Made by a program: the position numbers and the translations under genes. This document shows positions 60,901-64,000 of a DNA stretch of 64,000 nt, piece after piece. The stretch comes from Gymnothorax reevesii. Lineage: Eukaryota > Chordata > Actinopteri > Anguilliformes > Muraenidae. The notes beneath the pieces were generated by a model. It worked only from the letters and a program-made list of their open reading frames with translations. It did no database searches and had not been told where the DNA came from. The stretch is taken from positions 118,533,166 through 118,597,165 of the forward strand of contig CM056576.1 in assembly GCA_029721435.1 (NCBI GenBank), in the 5' to 3' direction. The first letter of the stretch is position 1. Every line of letters begins with the position of its first letter.

Positions 60901-62358
60901 TATACATTGCTGAACAGAACTTCTTCTAATTCCAGGAGTATCATATCTGATACAGCCAAAAATCAGCACCCCTCCAGAACTCAACACTTGAAATTTCAAA
61001 TTATTTATTTGCTCTCTACTATCTATCGCTATCCCTTAACATGTATAAGAATAAGTTTTTGTATAATATTTACTTTGGAATGCTGAACTTCACCGCCAAA
61101 GTCCAAGGAAATTCATGAATTCCCATTCACATGGGAGCTACTACCTTGAAGTGAGTGACTAGGGGAGAGACTACTCCTGTAATCTCACTTCTTCCTTCCA
61201 GGTGGCAGCACTGTGTATCAGATATGATACAGTGAGCAGTCGTGGTTGTGTTGCATCTTATCAGGTGGCCATGGTCCTTCAAATTTAGTGTATCATATAT
61301 GATACACGGGGCATTATAGGGTTAATGACCAAAATATCAAAATTGAGTTCTCTACACCATCCTATAGATGACACTGTAAGCTGTACAGTGGTGCTTAGAT
61401 TACTGTTCTATTTTAACTGTTCACCTAGATATTCAAATTTGAAGTTGGGAAGTCTTGAACCTAATTTCTTTACGGGTTTCAGGTATTAGCAGTTTGTCAC
61501 TTGTAGTGAATACCATATATGAATACATGGAGATCAGGGATTCTGCATAATATTTTGTTATATACTGTAGATGATGAGAATTACCCAGCAAAAATTTGGA
61601 TGAATTTATCGATGAAATTGGTTCATTTACAGTTTTGTTTCAGGTATGAAGTGAATTACTATTTACAATTACAAATTTTTACCCTCTATCAATGTTTTCT
61701 CACCAGAAGTGTACCAGGTGGAATTTAACATTGTAAAGTGGCTGAAAATGAACAAAAATATTTTTTGAACATATAAACCCTCAGGCACATATTTGGCATT
61801 TACTGGAAAAGCATAGGTGCAACTTAAAACTCATTTTGCTATCACGGGTCACAAATGCCAAATTTGAGCAATGTGAATAATTCAGGTAGCTCTATCCCTG
61901 GTACTGCATTAAAATACAACTTTACTTATTACTTTGTACTAATGCAACTGCTTCAGTCACAATGTATTTTTGTTGCATTGTGGCATGACTGTTTGACAAC
62001 CCAGTTCCTGTCCCATTCCGCAGAGTTGATTTTTGGAGTTTTTCTGCTTCCTTTGCAGGTGATAGGTCTGCTGAACCCAGGCGGCGTGCCCCACCAACCT
62101 CAGAGCGACTACGCCCTGTCACCCCTCCCTGGGGGGCTGGAGCCCAGCAGTGGCGTAACGTCCTCCTGCTCCCGCTCCCAGCGTCTGGAGGGCCTGTCCA
62201 GTCTGCCCAACATACCAGCCCTGCCCAACTCCCAGTCTTATTGCCCACCCAGCTACAGCTCGTCAGGCTACGGAGTGGACCACGTGCCGTCCTACCAGTA
62301 TGGCCAGTATGGGCAGAGCAAGGTCAGTACCAGCTTCCATGTAGCTCCCTGTGAGTAA
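36081..62358 (+). CDS. pax3: Pax3/7 transcription factor, 8 coding exons (outer span)
   Basis: Eight exons (36081-36165, 37025-37260, 38222-38351, 38931-39074, 49790-49989, 51393-51558, 53326-53552, 62059-62322) join in phase to 484 codons; reading through exon 8 adds 11 residues and a TAA at 62356. The product should be a nuclear transcription factor that controls neural crest, dorsal neural tube and muscle progenitors, as known for Pax3/Pax7. It has a paired domain at about 34-161, the octapeptide HSIDGILG at 189-196 and a paired-type homeodomain at 220-279 with Ser at homeodomain position 50 (residue 269, WFSNRR). A Ser/Pro/Tyr-rich activation region follows. Pax3 is favoured over Pax7 by [20 protein letters not shown] and [14 protein letters not shown]. 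Substitutions such as GGGKPK in the linker and a diverged acidic segment in exon 4 suggest a fast-evolving teleost duplicate, possibly pax3b; I cannot decide a/b without a tree. Confidence 0.93.
36166..37024 (+). other. Pax3 intron 1
   Basis: 859 bp, AT-rich, with no visible repeat apart from a 14-base poly-T at 36959-36972. It ends TTTCGCGCAG. Nothing else recognised. Confidence 0.85.
37025..37260 (+). CDS. pax3: Pax3 coding exon 2 (paired domain, N-terminal half)
   Basis: It encodes [17 protein letters not shown] through GGGKPK, the PAI subdomain that makes most base contacts in Pax proteins. The length of 236 bp equals human PAX3 exon 2. Acceptor CGCGCAG and donor CCCAAG|GTGAGC are canonical and the exon ends in phase 0. 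Differences from mammals as I recall them are small (HHGVRP, GGGKPK). Confidence 0.97.
37261..38221 (+). other. Pax3 intron 2, with a microsatellite at its 3' end
   Basis: 961 bp. From about 37945 to 38187 it is a mosaic of TAC/ACC, AAT, AAC and CAT trinucleotide runs that reaches to within 35 bp of the exon 3 acceptor. The only long pyrimidine-rich stretch is CGCTTCCTCCTCCTTTTC at 38140-38157, before the CAT run. Confidence 0.9.
38222..38351 (+). CDS. pax3: Pax3 coding exon 3 (paired-domain linker and RED half)
   Basis: It encodes [18 protein letters not shown] through CDRSTVPS plus one base. The length of 130 bp equals human PAX3 exon 3. The acceptor is GATGCAG|CAG|CCG, a tandem NAGNAG site: using the first AG includes Gln 108 and using the second omits it, the same choice that gives the known Q+ and Q- forms of Pax3 and Pax7 with different DNA-binding behaviour. 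The donor is CCTCAG|GTAATA. Confidence 0.95.
38931..39074 (+). CDS. pax3: Pax3 coding exon 4 (end of paired domain, octapeptide)
   Basis: It completes [13 protein letters not shown], then an acidic stretch (GEDDEEIDD), then [14 protein letters not shown]. The octapeptide HSIDGILG, a Groucho-interacting eh1-like motif in Pax proteins, is intact. At 144 bp it is three codons longer than human PAX3 exon 4, and the region between KFG and KHSIDG differs strongly from mammalian PAX3/PAX7, so this is the fastest-changing part of the gene. Acceptor TTATTTTAAG, donor AGAT|GTAAGT. Confidence 0.93.
43915..44109. mobile_element. Fold-back MITE (family A), intronic
   Basis: TTACATTTACTTTAAAATGT and AAGTCAAGTGGTAACACAA at the left are inverted at the right as GGAACCAGTTGAAATAACAT followed by TATTAAGTAAATCTATT, in the same pattern as the element at 4987-5198. 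Confidence 0.7.
44280..44480. mobile_element. Degenerate fold-back MITE (family A), intronic
   Basis: Contains TTCCACACAACCGAGATAAG and a right arm AGAAGTTACATAAAACAGTT with AAGCAGTTGACATAAATTC, matching the arms of the other family-A copies but more diverged. Confidence 0.55.
44625..44810. mobile_element. Degenerate fold-back MITE (family A), intronic
   Basis: Starts AATGAAATGTTAGATTTACT, nearly identical to the left arm at 4998, continues CACAACTGAGTTAGGTAAC, and has a decayed right arm with TTACCTAAAACTATTGTATG. A short internal duplication (GTGAATTACATTTATTAG) is present near 44707 and 44729. Confidence 0.65.
45617..45864. mobile_element. Fold-back element with ACTGTAAAACCC ends
   Basis: The left end ACTGTAAAACCCAGATTGTG is answered by CAGGGTTTACAGAGT at the right. 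Sub-terminal AACCTATTACCTCAAAAAAA is answered by TTTTTTTGAGGTAATTGGTT. No coding capacity. Confidence 0.75.
47150..47252. repeat. Purine (GA)-rich tract
   Basis: About 100 bp almost entirely G and A on the plus strand (GGGAGAGAGAGAGAGAAGGG-type runs), inside a GC-richer intronic block. Such tracts can form triplexes or bind GAGA-type factors; no function is shown. Confidence 0.85.
47930..49787 (+). repeat. Degenerate 46-80 bp tandem repeat ending at the exon 5 acceptor
   Basis: Units share GGTATGTGATGTGATCTTTG, GTAAATGAGACGTGCTTTT and AACTGGCAACAGTAATGAA-like modules in order. Unit boundaries of the form (G/A)CAGTAAT or a near match are visible at about 49457, 49537, 49583, 49654 and 49721, and the last one coincides with the exon 5 acceptor at 49788-49789. 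A Tc1-like element (48310-49204) has inserted into the array. The earliest units (47930-48300) are more diverged. Confidence 0.75.
48310..49204 (-). mobile_element. Internally deleted Tc1-like element
   Basis: The ends CACTACCACTCAAAAGTTT and AAACTTACGAGCGGTAGTG are inverted partners, with TA at the right junction. A relic of a Tc1-type transposase starts on the minus strand at 48821 ([20 protein letters not shown]): the N-terminal helix-turn-helix followed by [12 protein letters not shown], then it decays after about 100 codons. The catalytic core is missing, so the copy is non-autonomous. Confidence 0.85.
49790..49989 (+). CDS. pax3: Pax3 coding exon 5 (most of the homeodomain)
   Basis: It encodes [20 protein letters not shown] then [17 protein letters not shown] through LTEARVQ, with helices 1 and 2 of the homeodomain and the start of helix 3. 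At 200 bp it is two codons shorter than human PAX3 exon 5, the difference lying just before SDEGS. The donor CAG|GTGCAT is at the conserved VQ/VW position. The acceptor lacks a pyrimidine tract: the 35 bases before GATGCAG are mixed and derive from the tandem repeat upstream. Confidence 0.94.
49990..51392 (+). other. Pax3 intron 5
   Basis: 1.4 kb with no recognised gene. An (AC)n microsatellite lies at 51284-51322, about 70 bp before the exon 6 acceptor, which itself has a good pyrimidine tract (CCCCTCTGCCTGCAG). Confidence 0.9.
51393..51558 (+). CDS. pax3: Pax3 coding exon 6 (homeodomain helix 3 and following)
   Basis: It encodes [20 protein letters not shown] then [15 protein letters not shown] through SLAQ and one base. 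The recognition helix [12 protein letters not shown] is complete. [10 protein letters not shown] is the Pax3 form (Pax7 has AAFNHLLPGG). The length of 166 bp equals human PAX3 exon 6. The donor is CAAG|GTGAGC, phase 1. Confidence 0.96.
51559..53325 (+). other. Pax3 intron 6
   Basis: 1.77 kb, AT-rich, with a poly-A run of about 26 at 52237-52261. No gene or element was recognised. It ends in a long pyrimidine tract, CTCCCTCCCTCTAG. Confidence 0.9.
53326..53552 (+). CDS. pax3: Pax3 coding exon 7 (start of the activation region)
   Basis: It encodes [20 protein letters not shown] through [11 protein letters not shown], matching the HRPQPLPP...HQ and HGFSSY.D.F segments of Pax3. The acceptor CTCTAG|CAG|GGTC is a tandem site: the first AG adds one Ala (AGSEQ), the second gives GSEQ. 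The donor is CCTCAG|GTTGGT, a weaker GT context. A codon-by-codon match to Pax3 continues through the exon. Confidence 0.94.
54530..55070 (+). repeat. CA-rich tandem repeat, three units of ~180-207 bp
   Basis: Each unit is an (AC)n tract followed by CAGGTAAGACGTGCGTACC, CGCCCTCACAAACACCACCG and GAGCGCACACCCTCACAAAT, then ATAAACGTAAACCCACACAC. The CAGGTAAG step occurs at 54571, 54778 and 54957, giving periods of 207 and 179 bp that differ by AC-tract length. Units are nearly identical, so the expansion is recent. Confidence 0.93.
56141..57657 (-). mobile_element. Decayed Tc1-like transposon
   Basis: The ends CAGTAGTGCACAGAGATGAT and ATCATCAATGCACACTACTG are imperfect inverted repeats, with TA at both junctions. 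On the minus strand, transposase relics run from about 57250 to 56730: a helix-turn-helix part ([16 protein letters not shown]...[10 protein letters not shown]), then [31 protein letters not shown] and [18 protein letters not shown], in the order expected for Tc1 transposases. Several frameshifts and loss of the catalytic C-terminal half make it dead. Confidence 0.85.
60752..61860. mobile_element. Larger palindrome-ended element hosting the piggyBac-like insertion
   Basis: GATAGCAAAATGAGTCTTAA (about 60762-60781) is inverted at about 61826-61844 as TTAAAACTCATTTTGCTATC. Sub-terminal ATGTGATTAGA and CGGGTCACAAATG also correspond. These arms lie outside the TTAA-flanked element, suggesting an older element into which the younger one jumped. 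Interior sequence is non-coding; outer limits are approximate. Confidence 0.55.
60782..61321. mobile_element. piggyBac-like MITE with TTAA duplications
   Basis: TTAA at 60778-60781 and 61322-61325 flanks 540 bp beginning CCCAATAATGCCC and ending GGGCATTATAGGG, an inverted pair. TTAA targets with CCC...GGG ends are diagnostic of piggyBac-type elements. The interior holds two copies of a TATCATATMTGATACA-like palindrome (near 60940 and 61215) plus a third near 61290. No transposase. Confidence 0.85.
62059..62322 (+). CDS. pax3: Pax3 coding exon 8 (C-terminal activation region)
   Basis: It encodes [20 protein letters not shown] through [11 protein letters not shown], strongly Pax3-like. Acceptor CCTTTGCAG. 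Two ways to end are possible. Reading on gives [11 protein letters not shown] and TAA at 62356-62358, similar in position to the intron-retained end of the human PAX3 form ending SKPWTF. Alternatively the transcript splices: a GT donor lies at AAG|GTCAGT (62323), while the position aligned with the human exon 8 donor is CAGA|GCAAGG (GC at 62319). No exon 9 was recognised before the window ends. Confidence 0.93.
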
Positions 62359-62549
62359 CTGCTCAACTGATCTGCTGTCTGCATAGTTATTCTAGTCCAG
62401 ATAAAGCTACCAAAGGAAACATACATACTATCAGTCAAAAATTTTACTATGCCCACTATTTTCAATCTGTTAGAGACTTTAAAAAATTAATCAGACACTC
62501 TTTGTTTAAAAAAAAATATCTAAAAGATTTACTGGAGTGGCACTTGAAA

Positions 62550-62935
62550 ACCGCAGACCTCCACCAAGGCCAATAGTTCCCTTATCTATGGCACACAAGT
62601 CTGCAAGCGCAGCCATAAAATTTCTAAAATTGGGCATATTTTAATCGCAGTTGAATGCTGCCATTGACGGGATTTTAGAAGATGTATGCCTCTATTCTGC
62701 CTTGCCTGCCAAATGTGATATGTCCCAATGTCAATGAAAGCAGAAAAAAATGCATGTATCCACCCCATGATCCAAATCTGTTTCAGAATTGAAAGGGTTT
62801 TTGTTTCGCTCATGCTACACCCTTCAACCAAGTTTCATGAAAATTGAGCCAGTAGTTTTTCGATTATTCAGCTGACTAACCTACAAACCAAAAAATATGA
62901 CCGATCGCATGACCTCCTTGACGGAGGTAATAAAA
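62550..62935. mobile_element. Short repeat with GACCTCC...GGAGGT ends
   Basis: CAGACCTCCACCAAGGCCAA near 62552 is matched in inverted form by GACCTCCTTGACGGAGGTAA near 62911-62930. The interior AAGTTTCATGAAAATTGAGC and CAGTAGTTTTTCGATTATTC resembles a widespread non-autonomous repeat of fish and invertebrates. Because it lies in the 3' flank, its AATAAA could serve as a poly(A) signal. Confidence 0.55.
62929..62934 (+). terminator. Candidate poly(A) signal for the read-through Pax3 isoform
   Basis: AATAAA 571 bp after the TAA at 62356-62358, at the edge of a repeat. A second candidate lies at 63593-63598. Neither has been shown to be used. Confidence 0.3.
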
Positions 62936-64000
62936 ATGGCTACCTTTTGCCGTAGTGGCTACTGTGCATATTCATGGAAATTATTTTTCAATGACATTTT
63001 GTATGGGACAAAGTTATATAGATTTGAAAGTTCACTGTATGGTTTGGAAATGTCCATAGATGTGGTGCACTTGCTGGGAGTTTTTTCTTGATAATTCTGT
63101 CCAGTGTGTCCCAAATTAGTTTCATTTACTTTCCTTACTGGACAATGGACATTATCAGACTCTATTTTTATTTGACCAGCTGATCAACTCCAAAATGAAG
63201 GCAACTGTCCTCGGAACTTTTTTTTGACTTTGCATCATAAATTGTGCCACAGCCTGAGTCAAAACTAACTTCAAGTGTACAAAACAAAAACTTTTGACGG
63301 GCGATAAAAATAGTGACATTTTAATATATTGATGTCTCTGGTGTTTTAGGACAATTTAATTTCATTGCATTGTTTCCGATGTTAAATGCATTTATTGGCT
63401 GCTTCGTTGGTTTGTTTTATGGACCTCTTGGTATAACTGTTATGTATATTATATGAATACAAGCATTATGTTTCTCCGATACAGAATAGATAGAATATGT
63501 GAAATTATTCAATTAATCAGTTGTTAGGAAATAATAGCATTTTATTTTACTTGCCAAGGCCAGAAAAGGTCAACAGCTAATTAAAAAAAAAGAATAAATG
63601 AGGGTGCAGTTCTAAAAAGAGCACCAAACTCGACAGTTAGAATTCATTAGTCCACACGCCATGTTAGGCTGCATAAGCCACCACAATGCGCAGCCTTCTG
63701 GTGCTCTGAGCGCCATAACCCAACAAAAATGCTCGCAAATGTGTCAAATTTGCTTGCAAACAGCTTAAATTTGGGAAAATGGAAAAATCTGATTTGTCAG
63801 TCGTTGCCCATGCCAATGCTCACGCTCATCGACCACACGCAGTTTCAGATTGATTGGCCACCCGAATTAGGAGAAATATGGATTCAGACAGAAGGATAAA
63901 AACAGGCTTCCTCATTTTACTCTACGATTGGCATCCTTCTGCTCACAGAAAAATCATCTGTAGACATCGAGTGATAGCAGAGTTCAGCTCAAGTGCCCAT
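62936..64000. other. 3' flank or intron 8 of Pax3
   Basis: No exon resembling the last exon of PAX3 (a short peptide after GQS) or PAX7 was recognised. The stretch at about 63650-63960 is less repetitive and could be regulatory, but nothing specific is visible. Confidence 0.45.
63593..63598 (+). terminator. Second candidate poly(A) signal
   Basis: AATAAA following an A-rich run, 1.24 kb after the exon 8 read-through stop. Listed as an alternative 3' end only. Confidence 0.25.

Larger units (their letters stand above)
53553..62058 (+). other. Pax3 intron 7 (8.5 kb)
   Basis: Contains a CA-rich tandem repeat with donor-like sites (54530-55070), a decayed Tc1-like element (56141-57657), a non-repetitive block at about 57860-58260, and nested elements near 60.75-61.85 kb. 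No additional coding exon was recognised. It ends CTTCCTTTGCAG. Confidence 0.9.

Noticed and set aside
36081..62358. Assignment of the Pax gene to Pax7
   Set aside because: The exon 6 segment ([10 protein letters not shown]), [10 protein letters not shown] in exon 5 and the exon 8 sequence ([14 protein letters not shown]) match Pax3 rather than Pax7. The DRSTVPS of exon 3 is Pax7-like but is a small difference.

Overview
This is vertebrate nuclear DNA, almost certainly from a teleost fish. It is AT-rich, its genes have introns, and it carries many Tc1/mariner, hAT-like, piggyBac-like and fold-back DNA-transposon relics of kinds common in fish. No bacterial operons, CRISPR arrays, rRNA genes or tRNA genes were seen.

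Two protein-coding genes are well supported, both on the + strand. The first is an intronless 250-codon gene (13417-14169) for a membrane-anchored RING-finger (C3HC4) E3-ligase-like protein of RNF182-like architecture. The second fills most of the right half: a Pax3/7-type transcription factor gene spread over about 26.3 kb (36081-62358). I traced eight coding exons by protein similarity, splice sites and phase. Exons 1, 2, 3 and 6 have the lengths I recall for human PAX3 (85, 236, 130 and 166 bp). Joined, they give 484 codons, or 495 if exon 8 reads through to the stop at 62356. Diagnostic residues and the C-terminus favour Pax3 over Pax7, and the diverged acidic linker suggests a fast-evolving teleost co-orthologue (possibly pax3b).

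Layout: 1-2320, a 36-bp minisatellite with a 215-bp higher-order repeat; 2343-2624, a short insertion with perfect 15-bp target-site duplications; 2.6-13.3 kb, gene-free with fold-back elements and two Tc1/mariner fossils, one carrying a nearly intact transposase; 13.4-14.35 kb, the RING gene; 14.35-36 kb, gene-free with many transposon relics, including nested ones near 25.5-28.4 kb; 36.1-62.4 kb, the Pax gene; 62.4-64 kb, 3' flank or intron 8 with a repeat and candidate poly(A) signals.

The most interesting signals are in how the Pax gene is spliced. Exon 3 has a CAGCAG tandem acceptor matching the known Pax3/Pax7 Q+/Q- choice, and sits directly behind a trinucleotide microsatellite. The exon 5 acceptor lies at the end of a degenerate 46-80 bp tandem repeat whose unit boundaries repeat CAGTAA-like steps. 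The exon 8 donor aligned with human PAX3 appears to be GC instead of GT. Intron 7 holds a tandem repeat that presents three CAG|GTAAGA donor-like sites. Intron 4 (10.7 kb) contains a duplicated homeodomain-site-like motif in two non-repetitive blocks that look like enhancers. Nothing could be aligned or searched here, so orthology, element family names and enhancer status remain inferences.
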